The translations under genes and the position numbers were made by a program. 64,000 nucleotides of DNA from Georgenia thermotolerans (GTDB lineage: Bacteria > Actinomycetota > Actinomycetes > Actinomycetales > Actinomycetaceae): the NCBI RefSeq assembly GCF_009193185.1, contig NZ_VUKF01000006.1:62001-126000 (forward strand). The letters run 5' to 3'. The notes beneath the pieces are model-generated. The model saw nothing but the letters and a program-made list of their open reading frames with translations. It did not search any database and was not told the DNA's origin. Below are positions 1 to 8,334 of the stretch, one piece after another (position 1 is the stretch's first letter; every line of letters starts with the position of its first letter).

Positions 1-1
1 G

Positions 2-490
2 CCGGACGTGGTGCTCCTCGACGTGCGCATGCCACGCCGCGACGGGGTCGCCGTCGCCCGTGAGGTGGCGCAGTGGACCAAGGTGCTCATGCTCACCTAC
101 TCCGACGCCCCCGAGGTGGTCGAGGCCGCCGTCGAGGCGGGCGCCGGCGGCTACCTCGTGCACGGCCAGTTCGACAGCGGGGAGCTCGAGGCGAGCATCC
201 TCGCCGTCGCCCGCGGCGCGTTCCTGCTCTCCCCGCCGGCCGCGCAGGCGCTGCGCACCGCCCGGGCCCGGGAGCGGGAGCCGGCCGCGCCGCGGCGGCC
301 CGAGAACTGCCTGAGCGAGCGGCAGCGGGAGGTCATGGAGGCCATCGCGCAGGGCAAGACGAACGGGGAGATCGCCCGGGAGCTGTTCCTGTCGGAGAAG
401 ACGGTCAAGAACCACGTCAACCGCATCTTCGCGAGCCTGGGGGTGCGCACGCGGGCGGAGGCGATCGCGTGGTGGCTGTCCGGGGCGTGA
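2..490 (+). CDS. NarL/FixJ-family response regulator (5' end outside window)
   Basis: C-terminal part of a two-component response regulator that binds DNA when phosphorylated. The reading frame is open to the window edge, so the start and first receiver strands are missing. The acceptor aspartate is in LLDVRMP (codon at 20-22). The LuxR-type helix-turn-helix lies in the last ~65 residues (LSERQREVMEAIAQGKTN, then SEKTVKNHVNRIF). Oddity: where most receivers have Lys after beta-5, this one reads GGYLVHGQF, with His. No kinase is visible. It sits just upstream of the Flp pilin promoter region, so it is a candidate regulator of that promoter; this is inference from position. Confidence 0.93.
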   Translation, partial: PDVVLLDVRMPRRDGVAVAREVAQWTKVLMLTYSDAPEVVEAAVEAGAGGYLVHGQFDSGELEASILAVARGAFLLSPPAAQALRTARAREREPAAPRRPENCLSERQREVMEAIAQGKTNGEIARELFLSEKTVKNHVNRIFASLGVRTRAEAIAWWLSGA

Positions 491-505
491 CGCGGCGCGG
501 CGGGC

Positions 506-616
506 TTGGGCCCCGCGGCCGGACGGGCCTGGGTCCGGCACCGCGGCGGCCGGGCGGGGTTGGGCCCGGCGTTGGGCCCGTGGGCCCCACGGTTCCGCCG
601 CCGCGCTTCCTAGCGT
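506..616 (+). promoter_or_regulatory. Composite promoter/operator of the Flp pilin operon (copy 1)
   Basis: Positions 561-591 read TGGGCCC-N5-TGGGCCC-N2-GGGCCCCACG, followed after 17 nt by CCTAGCGT (609-616), a plausible -10. An extra TTGGGCCC lies at 506-513. The same arrangement with the same spacing occurs at 6348-6403 before the other class III-signal gene; the 31-bp cores match at 26 positions. Activator or repressor is undetermined. Confidence 0.7.
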
Positions 617-676
617 GAGGGCTGTCGGGGCGAGCCGTCCGGCTCGACCACCCAGGCAGCAGATGAAGGAGCAGAC

Positions 677-880
677 ATGTCCACCCGACTCTACGTGCGG
701 GCCAAGGTCCGCCTGCAGGAGCTGCTCGACCGCCGCGAGGCCGGTCAGGGCACCCTCGAGTACCTCGGCGTCGTCGTCATCGTCGCGATTCTCGTCGTCG
801 CGGCGGTCACCGCGTTCAACAGCTTCAACCTCGGCGAGAAGATCACGACCCAGCTCGACAAGATCGGCAACGCCGGCTGA
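677..880 (+). CDS. Flp-type pilin (class III prepilin)
   Basis: 67-aa precursor of a Flp/Tad pilus subunit. A basic N-terminal leader ends at Gly23, followed by QGTLEY, so the mature protein would start at Gln24 with Glu at +5 and Tyr at +6, the Flp hallmark for TadV/CpaA prepilin peptidase. One hydrophobic helix (VVVIVAILVVAAV) follows, then a short polar tail. The mature pilin would be about 44 aa. The ATG has a good ribosome site (AAGGAG at 665-670). First gene of an operon with the TadG-like gene. The Tad secretion ATPase and peptidase are not in the window and may lie upstream. Length and motif fit the family well. Confidence 0.92.
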   Translation: MSTRLYVRAKVRLQELLDRREAGQGTLEYLGVVVIVAILVVAAVTAFNSFNLGEKITTQLDKIGNAG

Positions 881-886
881 CACCCT

Positions 887-939
887 CGGCGGCCGCGGCC
901 GCCGCGCCATGGACGCGAGGAGGCGCCGCAGGGGGGGGG
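887..939 (+). repeat. Intercistronic GC hairpin and G9 homopolymer
   Basis: Right after the pilin stop, 887-904 is a perfect 18-nt palindrome of GGC/GCC triplets, which could stabilise the pilin message or attenuate read-through. A run of nine G follows at 931-939. An ATG at 909 is in frame with the TadG-like gene and would be translated through the G run. Confidence 0.55.
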
Positions 940-1004
940 CGCCGCCTTCGGTGCGCACCGCGCGGCGGGCAGGACCGGGCCACGCCCGGCAGGAGGGAAG
1001 CACA

Positions 1005-1670
1005 GTGCTCGACGTCGTCCGGCGCCGCCTCGGCGGCCGGGTCGCCGACCGCGGTGCCGCGACGGCGGGCCTGATCCTGCTGGGCGCGTTCGGCGCGCTG
1101 GCGCTCGTCTTCCTCGCCGTTCTGCCCCTGCTCAGCGGCACCGAGCAGAGCGCGCGGGCGCAGACGGCCGCCGACGCCGCCGCCCTGGGCGGCGCCGAGC
1201 ACCTGCGTGACCACCTCCTGCGGGGCGTGGTCTCGCTCCGACCGGGCGACAGCCTGCTCGACCTCCTGCCGGGCACCACCGGCGACGCGACGGCGGCCGC
1301 GACCATGGCCGGCCGCAACGGCGCCACCCTCCGCGAGTACGACCGGTCCGGCCGCCGGGTGGAGGTCCGGGTGCGCCTGAACGAGCCGGGCGCCGCCGGC
1401 ACCAGCCCCGTCGAGGCCCGGGCGGTCGCCCAGCTCGGGCGGAACGGGCTCAACCTGGGCGCGTGCCGGCTCGCCGAGGAGGACCCGGAGCCGACTCCGA
1501 CGCCCTCGCCGACCCCTGAGGGCGAGGAGCCGACGCCGGAGCCGGCGCCCACGCTCTTCACGTTCACCTGCGCCGGCGTCCTGAGCTGGCAGGGCGAGGA
1601 CCTCACGGACCTCGCCGGTGCCCTCCGCGACGCGCTCCGCGAACCCCTCCGGCCCCGCCTCGTCGCGTGA
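1005..1670 (+). CDS. TadG/TadE-like Flp pilus-associated membrane protein
   Basis: 221-aa protein with an N-terminal RGAATAGLI segment and a single transmembrane helix (about residues 20-45, LILLGAFGALALVFLAVLPLL), then QSARAQTAADAAALGGAE, typical of actinobacterial TadG-related proteins. Unlike the pilin it has no Glu at +5, so it is probably not processed. The exported part has a Pro/Thr/Glu-rich stretch (EPTPTPSPTPEG) near residues 160-190. The GTG at 1005 was chosen because AGGAGGG (991-997) precedes it; an in-frame ATG at 909 would add 32 Arg-rich residues. Cotranscribed with the pilin; likely role in pilus anchoring or assembly. Confidence 0.75.
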   Translation: MLDVVRRRLGGRVADRGAATAGLILLGAFGALALVFLAVLPLLSGTEQSARAQTAADAAALGGAEHLRDHLLRGVVSLRPGDSLLDLLPGTTGDATAAATMAGRNGATLREYDRSGRRVEVRVRLNEPGAAGTSPVEARAVAQLGRNGLNLGACRLAEEDPEPTPTPSPTPEGEEPTPEPAPTLFTFTCAGVLSWQGEDLTDLAGALRDALREPLRPRLVA

Positions 1671-1744
1671 GCGGCCCGGGCACGCCCGCCCCGCACCGGC
1701 TTTAATCGGACTTGTCCGGACAGAACCACTCGAAGGGATCGTCC

Positions 1745-2824
1745 ATGGAGATCGGGCCCCACCGCCGCCGCGCCGTGCGCGCGGCGGGTCTTGGCGTCGG
1801 CCTCGCCGTGCTGGCCGCCGGCCTGCCCGCGACCGCGCAGACCTCGGCGCCGGCCGACGAGCTCGGCTCCCCGGAGATCCCGGTGCGGGCGACGTTCAGC
1901 TACCCGTCGTTCTTCCTCGCCGCGAACCCCGAGGTGACCGGCGCCGTGCACGGCGTCAGGCGCGTCGACGGCGGGACGGCCGTCTACTTCTCGGTCGGGG
2001 TGGCCGAGGGACAGGCCGAGCACTTCGCCGGCACGACCGCGTTCGAGCCGGCCCCCTCGCCCTACCGGCTCAACGACGTCGCCAACCTCGCCCTCGTCGA
2101 CACGAGCACCCTGACGGCCTACCGGCCGCTGCACGGCGACGTCGCCCTCACCTCGAGCACCATCGGCATGGAGGGCGAGCCCGGTCAGCTCGTCACGTTC
2201 TTCGCGGTGTTCCCCGAGCTGCCGGCGGCCACCACCTCCGTCGACCTGCAGTTCGAGTGGGGCGTCACCGCCTCCAGCGTGCCGGTCGAGGACGGGCCGC
2301 TGGAGCCGGCGGTCGACGAGTCGTTCACGATCCTCGGGGAGGGATGGCCGAAGCTGCCCTCGGCCGACCAGATCGCTGCCGCCGACCCCGCCGCCGTCAC
2401 CTTCGACCTGGTGGCCCGCAGCGAGGACCAGGCCGGGACGGCCGCCGTGGCGGAGAGCCCCGACCAGGTCGAGGTGACCTTCGACGCCGACGTCCTCTTC
2501 GCCGTCGACTCCGCGGAGGTCTCGGCCGAGGCACGGGCCCGCGTGGAGGAGATCGCCCGCGACATCGCCGACCGCGGCGTGGGCGAGGTCGCCGTGACCG
2601 GGCACACCGACTCCGTGCGGGGCGCGGTGGACAACCAGGCCCTCTCGGAGCAGCGGGCCCAGGCCGTCGCCGACCTGCTCGCCCCGGTCGTCCAGGACGC
2701 CGGCGTCACCCTCGCGGTCGCCGGCCGGGGGCCGTCCGAGCCCGTGGCCGACAACTCCACCGAGGAGGGCCGCGCGGCCAACCGCCGGGTCACGGTGGTC
2801 TACCAGGTGAGCGAGGAGCGATGA
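1745..2824 (+). CDS. Secreted OmpA-domain protein
   Basis: 359-aa exported protein. The signal peptide spans about residues 1-33 (basic start, then [17 protein letters not shown]). A central beta-rich domain (about 45-215) resembles nothing I can name. The C-terminal ~115 residues are an OmpA/MotB-type peptidoglycan-binding domain: [15 protein letters not shown], the TGHTDSVRG loop, [13 protein letters not shown], then [10 protein letters not shown]. In a single-membrane organism this domain would hold the protein to peptidoglycan. Start: ATG at 1745 after GAAGGGA; a TTG 33 nt upstream is in frame but would put acidic/polar residues ahead of the signal. Overlaps the next gene by ATGA. Location suggests a cell-wall partner of the pilus module (inference). 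Confidence 0.85.
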   Translation: MEIGPHRRRAVRAAGLGVGLAVLAAGLPATAQTSAPADELGSPEIPVRATFSYPSFFLAANPEVTGAVHGVRRVDGGTAVYFSVGVAEGQAEHFAGTTAFEPAPSPYRLNDVANLALVDTSTLTAYRPLHGDVALTSSTIGMEGEPGQLVTFFAVFPELPAATTSVDLQFEWGVTASSVPVEDGPLEPAVDESFTILGEGWPKLPSADQIAAADPAAVTFDLVARSEDQAGTAAVAESPDQVEVTFDADVLFAVDSAEVSAEARARVEEIARDIADRGVGEVAVTGHTDSVRGAVDNQALSEQRAQAVADLLAPVVQDAGVTLAVAGRGPSEPVADNSTEEGRAANRRVTVVYQVSEER

Positions 2825-3447
2825 GGATGCGACGGGTCGTCACGGGTGTGGCCGCGGTGCTGCTGCTGGCAGGCTGCAGCGAGTCCGCCGACGCGGACGG
2901 CGGCGCCGGCACGGCGCGCCCGACGGCCGGCCAGACACCCGAGCGCACGGCCGAGGAGGTCACCGAGGCGATCTTCGGCGCCGCCGGCGCCGCGGAGCCG
3001 ATCGCGGAGGCCGAGGGCGAGATCCTCGACAACGGCTCGGGCCGTACACCCGCCCGCATCACGGTCGAGGCCGTCACCGCCGGCCCGGAGAGCACGCTCC
3101 TGCGCTTCACCCTCTACGCCACCAGCGGGGAGGAGTCGGTGTCGCTGCAGGCCTTCAACGCCCTCACCCCGCTCACGGCGGACATCCGGGACGTGAAGAT
3201 CGGCGACCCGGCGTCCGGCACGACCTACGCGCCCTACCTCGGGTACGAGACCGCCGAGGAGAAGGACGAGGCCTCCTTCTGCCTGTGCTCGACGCACCCG
3301 AAGACCATCGACACCGACGGGGTGCACCTGTACGCGACGTACCCGGCGCTCGACCCCTCGGCGGAGACCGCGACGGTGTACGTGCCGGGCTTCCCGGAGC
3401 TCGAGGACGTCCCGGTCACCCGGACCGGGGAGCAGGGCGGGAAGTGA
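2821..3447 (+). CDS. Putative lipoprotein
   Basis: 208-aa predicted lipoprotein. The signal peptide ends in the lipobox LLLAGC (Cys about residue 19), followed by a Ser/Asp/Gly linker. The mature part is acidic and beta-rich, with a CLCS motif in its C-terminal half. I recognise no enzyme family. It starts on the ATG that overlaps the OmpA gene's stop (ATGA), so the two are probably translationally coupled and act together at the envelope. Confidence 0.8.
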   Translation: MRMRRVVTGVAAVLLLAGCSESADADGGAGTARPTAGQTPERTAEEVTEAIFGAAGAAEPIAEAEGEILDNGSGRTPARITVEAVTAGPESTLLRFTLYATSGEESVSLQAFNALTPLTADIRDVKIGDPASGTTYAPYLGYETAEEKDEASFCLCSTHPKTIDTDGVHLYATYPALDPSAETATVYVPGFPELEDVPVTRTGEQGGK

Positions 3448-3491
3448 CGCCCGGCGCACGGACGCCCGGCGCCGGGAGCTCGTCCGCCGCC

Positions 3492-3497
3492 TATCCT
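3492..3497 (+). promoter_or_regulatory. Probable -10 (TATCCT) of leaderless guaA transcript
   Basis: TATCCT ends 6 nt before the guaA GTG and no ribosome site is present, fitting a transcript that begins at or within a base of the start codon. Confidence 0.5.
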
Positions 3498-3503
3498 TGC
3501 CCG

Positions 3504-5120
3504 GTGAGCACCTCAGACCAGACCCGGCCCACGACCACCGAGCCCGAGGCGCCCGCCGGCACCGAGCGTCCCGTGCTCGTCGTCGACTACGGCGCCCAGT
3601 ACGCCCAGCTGATCGCCCGGCGCGTGCGCGAGGCGCGCGTGTACTCCGAGATCGTCCCGCACACGATGAGCGTGGACGACATGCTCGCCAAGGACCCCGC
3701 GGCGATCATCCTCTCCGGCGGCCCGGCGTCGGTGTACGCCGACGACGCCCCGGGCACCGACCCCGCGCTGTTCGAGGCCGGGGTGCCGGTGCTCGGCATC
3801 TGCTACGGCTTCCAGTCCATGGCGCGCGCGCTCGGAGGGCGGGTGGCCCAGACGGGCTCGCGCGAGTACGGCTCCACCGTGGTCCAGCTGCAGCAGGCCG
3901 GCGAGCTCCTCGCCGGCTCGCCCACCCAGCAGACGGTGTGGATGTCCCACGGCGACGCCGTCCAGGCCGCCCCCGAGGGCTTCCAGGTGCTGGCCACCTC
4001 CGAGGGGTCCCCGGTCGCGGCCTTCGAGGACCCCGACCGGCGCCTCTACGGCATGCAGTGGCACCCCGAGGTCAAGCACTCGGTGCTCGGCCAGGAGGCC
4101 CTCGAGCGCTTCCTCTACGACGGCGCCCGGCTGGAGCCCACCTGGACGCCCGGCAACGTCATCGCCGAGCAGGTCGAGGCCATCCGCGCCCAGGTCGGCA
4201 AGGACCGGGTGATCTGCGGGCTGTCCGGCGGCGTGGACTCCTCGGTGGCCGCCGCGCTCGTCCACCGGGCCGTGGGGGACCAGCTCACCTGCGTCTTCGT
4301 CGACCACGGGCTGCTGCGCGCCGGCGAGGCCGAGCAGGTCGAGAAGGACTTCGTCGCCGCCACCGGCGTCAACCTCAAGGTGGTCGACGCCTCGCAGACC
4401 TTCCTCGAGGCCCTCGAGGGCGTCACCGACCCCGAGACCAAGCGCAAGATCATCGGCCGGGAGTTCATCCGCGCCTTCGAGCACGCCGCCCGCGAGATCG
4501 TCGCCGAGGCCGGCGACAGCGACGGCGACGTGAAGTACCTCGTCCAGGGCACCCTCTACCCCGACGTCGTCGAGTCCGGCGGCGGCGAGGGCGCGGCGAA
4601 CATCAAGTCCCACCACAACGTCGGCGGGCTGCCCGAGGACCTGCAGTTCGAGCTGGTCGAGCCGCTGCGCACGCTGTTCAAGGACGAGGTCCGCGCCGTC
4701 GGCCTCGAGCTCGGCGTGCCCGAGCAGATCGTCTGGCGCCAGCCCTTCCCCGGCCCCGGCCTGGGCATCCGCATCATCGGCGAGGTCACCGCCGAGCGGC
4801 TGGAGATCCTGCGGGCGGCCGACGCCATCGCCCGCGAGGAGCTGAGCAAGGCCGGGCTGGACCGCGACATCTGGCAGTGCCCGGTGGTCCTGCTCGCCGA
4901 CGTCCGCTCCGTCGGGGTCCAGGGCGACGGGCGCACCTACGGCCACCCCGTGGTGCTGCGCCCGGTCTCCTCCGAGGACGCCATGACGGCCGACTGGTCC
5001 CGGGTGCCCTACGACGTGCTGGCCACCATCTCCACGCGGATCACCAACTCCGTCCCGGAGGTCAACCGGGTGGTCCTCGACGTCACGTCCAAGCCCCCCG
5101 CCACCATCGAGTGGGAGTGA
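3504..5120 (+). CDS. guaA: GMP synthase (glutamine-hydrolysing)
   Basis: 538-aa enzyme converting XMP, ATP and glutamine to GMP. The class I glutamine amidotransferase domain (about 23-210) has the nucleophile Cys100 in GICYGFQ and the His187/Glu189 pair in QWHPEV. The ATP-pyrophosphatase domain starts with the PP-loop SGGVDSS (241-247). The C-terminal dimerisation domain carries [11 protein letters not shown] and ends in KPPATIEWE, as in the family. The GTG at 3504 was chosen for the -10 seven bases upstream and because upstream in-frame codons run into the lipoprotein gene. Shares a GTGA overlap with the downstream glycosyltransferase, an unusual partner for guaA. All catalytic motifs intact. 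Confidence 0.98.
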   Translation: MSTSDQTRPTTTEPEAPAGTERPVLVVDYGAQYAQLIARRVREARVYSEIVPHTMSVDDMLAKDPAAIILSGGPASVYADDAPGTDPALFEAGVPVLGICYGFQSMARALGGRVAQTGSREYGSTVVQLQQAGELLAGSPTQQTVWMSHGDAVQAAPEGFQVLATSEGSPVAAFEDPDRRLYGMQWHPEVKHSVLGQEALERFLYDGARLEPTWTPGNVIAEQVEAIRAQVGKDRVICGLSGGVDSSVAAALVHRAVGDQLTCVFVDHGLLRAGEAEQVEKDFVAATGVNLKVVDASQTFLEALEGVTDPETKRKIIGREFIRAFEHAAREIVAEAGDSDGDVKYLVQGTLYPDVVESGGGEGAANIKSHHNVGGLPEDLQFELVEPLRTLFKDEVRAVGLELGVPEQIVWRQPFPGPGLGIRIIGEVTAERLEILRAADAIAREELSKAGLDRDIWQCPVVLLADVRSVGVQGDGRTYGHPVVLRPVSSEDAMTADWSRVPYDVLATISTRITNSVPEVNRVVLDVTSKPPATIEWE

Positions 5121-6328
5121 GCCCCCTCCGCGTCGCCCACGTCTCCGACTGCTACCCGCCGCGGGTCGGCGGGATCGAGACCCAGGTCCACGACCTCGCG
5201 GTGCGGCAGGCCCGCGCCGGCCACGACGTCCACGTGCTCACCGCCACGGGGGCGGCGGCGGCCGGCGTCGGCCACCCGGGCGTCGGCGGCCGCGGCGCAC
5301 CCGGCGGGCCGGGCACGCCCACGGTGCACCGGCTGGCCACGCCGCTGACCCTCGGGGTGCCCGTGCACCCGCTGGAGGGGCCGCTGTTGCGCCGGGCCCT
5401 GCGCGCGCTGCGGCCCGACGTCGTGCACGTGCACGCCGGGGTGGTCTCCCCGTTCGCCTTCGCCGGCGCCCGGGCGGCCCGCCGCCTCGGCGTGCCGCTG
5501 GCGATCACGTGGCACTGCATGCTCGACGGCGTCGTGCCGCTGTACCGGGCCGGCGCCGCGCTGAGCGGGTGGCGCCGCGCCGCCGTCGCCCTCTCCGCGG
5601 TCTCGGCCGTGGCGGGGGAGCGGGTGGCGCGCGTGCTCGCCGTCGACCCGGCCGACGTCCTCGTCGTGCCCAACGGGCTGGACGTCGCCGCCTGGGCCGA
5701 CCCCTCGCCCCCCGGCGCGCCGCTGCCGCCCGCGGGCCCGCTGCGGGTGGTCGCCACGCAGCGGCTGGCCCCGCGCAAGCGCCCGGTGCCGCTGGTGCGG
5801 CTCGTCGCCGAGGCGCACCAGCGGCTGGGGCGCGACGACGCCGGCCGCCCCCGTCTCCACCTGACCCTCATCGGCTCCGGGCCCGCCGAGCAGGCCGTGC
5901 GGGCCGAGGTCGCCCGCCGCGGCCTCGGCGACGTCGTCGACGTCGTCGGCCGCGTGCCGCGGGAGGAGCTGGCGGGCCGGTACCGGGGCGAGCACGTGTT
6001 CCTCGCCCCGGCGCGCCTGGAGGCCTTCGGCATCGCGGCCCTCGAGGCGCGCGCCGCCGGCCTCGCCGTCGTCGCCGGGCGCGGCACCGGGGTCAGCGAG
6101 TTCGTCCGCGACGGCGTGGACGGGCTGCTCACCCCCGACCGGGCCGACGGGCTCGACGACGGCGACGCCGACGCCGCGCTCGCCGCCGCGCTGGTGCGGC
6201 TGGCCCGCGAGGACGGCCTCCTCGCCGGGCTGCTCGACCACAACCGGCGCGTCGCCCCCGCCGCGGACTGGGCCGACGTCCTCGGCGCCGCGGACGCCCT
6301 CTACGCCCGCGCCCGCGCCCGGCGCTGA
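5117..6328 (+). CDS. GT4-family glycosyltransferase
   Basis: 403-aa GT-B fold retaining glycosyltransferase. The N-terminal acceptor domain begins [19 protein letters not shown], the glycine-rich loop of GT4 enzymes. The C-terminal nucleotide-sugar domain has [16 protein letters not shown] and the E-x7-E motif ([15 protein letters not shown]). No signal peptide or membrane helix, so it is cytosolic or membrane-associated. Start is the GTG overlapping the guaA stop. Substrate unknown: it could act in capsule, glycolipid or mycothiol-like synthesis; MshA-type function is not supported by anything specific I can see. Confidence 0.9.
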   Translation: MSPLRVAHVSDCYPPRVGGIETQVHDLAVRQARAGHDVHVLTATGAAAAGVGHPGVGGRGAPGGPGTPTVHRLATPLTLGVPVHPLEGPLLRRALRALRPDVVHVHAGVVSPFAFAGARAARRLGVPLAITWHCMLDGVVPLYRAGAALSGWRRAAVALSAVSAVAGERVARVLAVDPADVLVVPNGLDVAAWADPSPPGAPLPPAGPLRVVATQRLAPRKRPVPLVRLVAEAHQRLGRDDAGRPRLHLTLIGSGPAEQAVRAEVARRGLGDVVDVVGRVPREELAGRYRGEHVFLAPARLEAFGIAALEARAAGLAVVAGRGTGVSEFVRDGVDGLLTPDRADGLDDGDADAALAAALVRLAREDGLLAGLLDHNRRVAPAADWADVLGAADALYARARARR

Positions 6329-6347
6329 CCTCAGGCCCGGGCCCAGG

Positions 6348-6403
6348 TGGGCCCTCCCTTGGGCCCACGGGCCCCACGACCCGTCCGTAATCGCCCCTAG
6401 CGT
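6348..6403 (+). promoter_or_regulatory. Composite promoter/operator of the second pilin-type operon (copy 2)
   Basis: Positions 6348-6378 read TGGGCCC-N5-TGGGCCC-N2-GGGCCCCACG and CCTAGCGT follows after 17 nt (6396-6403). Motif order and every spacer length equal copy 1 at 561-616. TAGCGT would be the -10. It lies just after the glycosyltransferase stop and 36 nt before the 478-aa gene. Confidence 0.7.
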
Positions 6404-6438
6404 CGTGCCAGACCATCTGGCCGACGTGGGGGAGAAGC

Positions 6439-7875
6439 ATGAGGGCGCTGCTGCGGGAGCGCGAGCGGGGTGCTGCGACGCTGGAGCACCTCGGCACCGT
6501 GGTCATCGTCGTGCTCCTGTTCGGCGGGGCCGTCCTCGGGTTCGCCACCTACGGACCGCGGCTGCAGCAGCAGCTGTGCGTGCTGGCGAGCGCGGTCGGG
6601 GTGGCCGGTCCCTGCGAGGGGACGCCGGTGGCCCAGCCGGAGGAGAGCGGGCCCACGGACGCGGACTTCCTGCCCGCCGTGTGCACGATCCGGGAGTCGA
6701 CCACCCAGACCAACGCCAAGATCACCATCGCCTTCCTCGAGATCGGCCAGGACGCCGGGTTCATCGTCCAGGAGAACGCCGACGGCACCGTCCAGGTGAC
6801 GGTGACGGACGGCGCGAGCCTGGGGGCCTCCGGCGGCTTCGGGGCCAGCCTGGGCGGGAAGGACTCCGGGATCGGCGGGGACGTGTCCTTCGGCGCGGGG
6901 CTGAGCTTCAAGAACGGCTCGCAGTGGAACTTCGCCAGCATGGACGACTGGACGGCCATGGAGAAGGACCTCAAGGCCTACCTGATCCAGCAGAAGCAGC
7001 TGCAGGGGGAGGGCGCGGTCGGGATGCACCTGTACCTCCTGCTCACCGACGGCTACCTCGACAAGCCCCAGGAGCCCGAGCAGACCTCCTGGACCCAGGC
7101 CATCGAGATCTCCGGGAACGGGAAGATCGGCCTGCGCGACACGATCCCGGGCAAGGACGGCGCCGAGCCGCAGGACATCGACCCCAACCTGGGGGTGTAC
7201 GTGGACGGCAAGCTCGCCGACGAGTACGTCGTCACGGAGAACCACAAGACCGGCGAGACGTCGCGGACGTACTCCTTCACCGCCTCGGGGGAGGCCGGCG
7301 GGAACCTCGTCGTCGGGAACGCCTCCGCCTGGGGCGAGCAGAAGGGCGCGTACAAGATCACCGAGAACAAGGACGGCGAGGTCATCTCCATCGAGTTCAT
7401 GGCCGAGCGCGCCGGCGGCAGCAAGGCCGGCCTCGGCGTCCAGCCCGTCACCGACCAGGGCGGCAGCGCGGGGATGACCGACGCCGCGAACACCCGCACG
7501 GTGGTCACGACGACGATCGAGGTCACCGACGCCAACCGCCACATCGTCGAGGACTGGGTCACGGCGGCCGACTCGAACGCCTCCTTCGGGCTGCCGGTGC
7601 CCGTGCCCGCCAACTCCCAGCGGCCCGACAGCCCCGTCGCGGACGACGCGTTCGCCAACCTCCTCTACCAGGAGGGTCGGACCAGCGAGCGGGTCTACGA
7701 CAACGTCGAGGAGGGCTGGTCCTTCGGGGCCGAGTTCGCCCTGGGCATCAAGCTCGGCGCCAGCTTCGGCAGCGAGGAGAAGACAGCGACCATCCAGGAC
7801 GCCAGCTTCCTCGGCGCCCCCGGGCAGGACGGCGTGCGCCCGATGGTCCCCGAGTCCGCCTGCACCGTTGACTGA
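6439..7875 (+). CDS. Large surface protein with class III prepilin-type signal
   Basis: 478-aa protein of unknown function. The N-terminus ERG-AATLEHLG followed by a hydrophobic helix (TVVIVVLLFGGAVLGFA) fits a class III prepilin signal: cleavage after Gly11 gives Glu at +5 and His at +6. The remaining ~430 residues are exported, Gly/Ser/Asp-rich and predicted beta-rich, with repeated FGASLG/FGAGLS-like glycine segments near 135-160 and again near the end (FGAEFALGIKLGASFG). Four cysteines (47, 59, 82, 475) could form disulfides. Far too long for a Flp pilin. ATG at 6439 follows GGGGGAGA. First gene of a three-gene operon under a promoter matching that of the Flp pilin. Could be a minor pilin, adhesin or secreted effector tethered by a pilin-like stem. 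Confidence 0.8.
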   Translation: MRALLRERERGAATLEHLGTVVIVVLLFGGAVLGFATYGPRLQQQLCVLASAVGVAGPCEGTPVAQPEESGPTDADFLPAVCTIRESTTQTNAKITIAFLEIGQDAGFIVQENADGTVQVTVTDGASLGASGGFGASLGGKDSGIGGDVSFGAGLSFKNGSQWNFASMDDWTAMEKDLKAYLIQQKQLQGEGAVGMHLYLLLTDGYLDKPQEPEQTSWTQAIEISGNGKIGLRDTIPGKDGAEPQDIDPNLGVYVDGKLADEYVVTENHKTGETSRTYSFTASGEAGGNLVVGNASAWGEQKGAYKITENKDGEVISIEFMAERAGGSKAGLGVQPVTDQGGSAGMTDAANTRTVVTTTIEVTDANRHIVEDWVTAADSNASFGLPVPVPANSQRPDSPVADDAFANLLYQEGRTSERVYDNVEEGWSFGAEFALGIKLGASFGSEEKTATIQDASFLGAPGQDGVRPMVPESACTVD

Positions 7876-7885
7876 GGAGCACCCG

Positions 7886-8317
7886 ATGACGCTGCGGAAC
7901 TACGTGCGGCCCTGGATCGCCGCGGCCCTGACCTGGGCAGTCGTCGTGCTGCTGAGCAAGCTGCTCTACGGCGCCCTGCTCGGCGCCGGGGACGTGCGAC
8001 CGGTCGTGCTCATGGGCCTGGCGACGGTCGTGGCGCTCCCGGTGCTCAGCGCCGCCGTCGCCGTGCTGCTGCTCCCGGTGCCGACCACGCGCCGCCCGGC
8101 GGCCTGGCTGCTCGCCGGGGTGCCGGTGACGGTGGCGGCGCTCGCGGTCTCCGGGCTGGCCGTGGACGCGCCCACGGGGCCCGGCGTGGGGGCGCTGGCG
8201 GCTGTGGTGGCCCTCGCAGCGGGAGCGTCGCTCGGCGTGGGATGGTTGCGGGCGCGGCGCGCGGGCACGGCCCGGCGGTCCGCGCGGGTGGCCCGCACCG
8301 GCTACGAGGCACGATGA
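7886..8317 (+). CDS. Four-helix integral membrane protein of unknown function
   Basis: 143-aa protein with four predicted membrane helices (about residues 10-30, 40-65, 72-95 and 102-122) and a short basic C-terminal tail (RARRAGTARRSARVAR). No recognised domain. ATG at 7886 has GAGGAG at 7874-7879. Starts 10 nt after the 478-aa gene and overlaps or abuts the next lipoprotein gene, so it is the middle gene of that operon. Possible membrane partner of the surface protein (inference). Confidence 0.75.
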   Translation: MTLRNYVRPWIAAALTWAVVVLLSKLLYGALLGAGDVRPVVLMGLATVVALPVLSAAVAVLLLPVPTTRRPAAWLLAGVPVTVAALAVSGLAVDAPTGPGVGALAAVVALAAGASLGVGWLRARRAGTARRSARVARTGYEAR

Positions 8318-8334
8318 CTGAGGAGAAGCGGCGG

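Noticed and set aside
615-1004. 5' extension of the TadG-like gene over the pilin
   Set aside because: It would overlap the whole pilin gene in another frame; the GTG at 1005 has a good ribosome site and starts right before the membrane helix.
3513-4946. 477-codon open frame antisense to guaA
   Set aside because: GC-rich third positions keep the opposite frame open; the product is low-complexity and unlike any protein, while guaA motifs are complete on the other strand.
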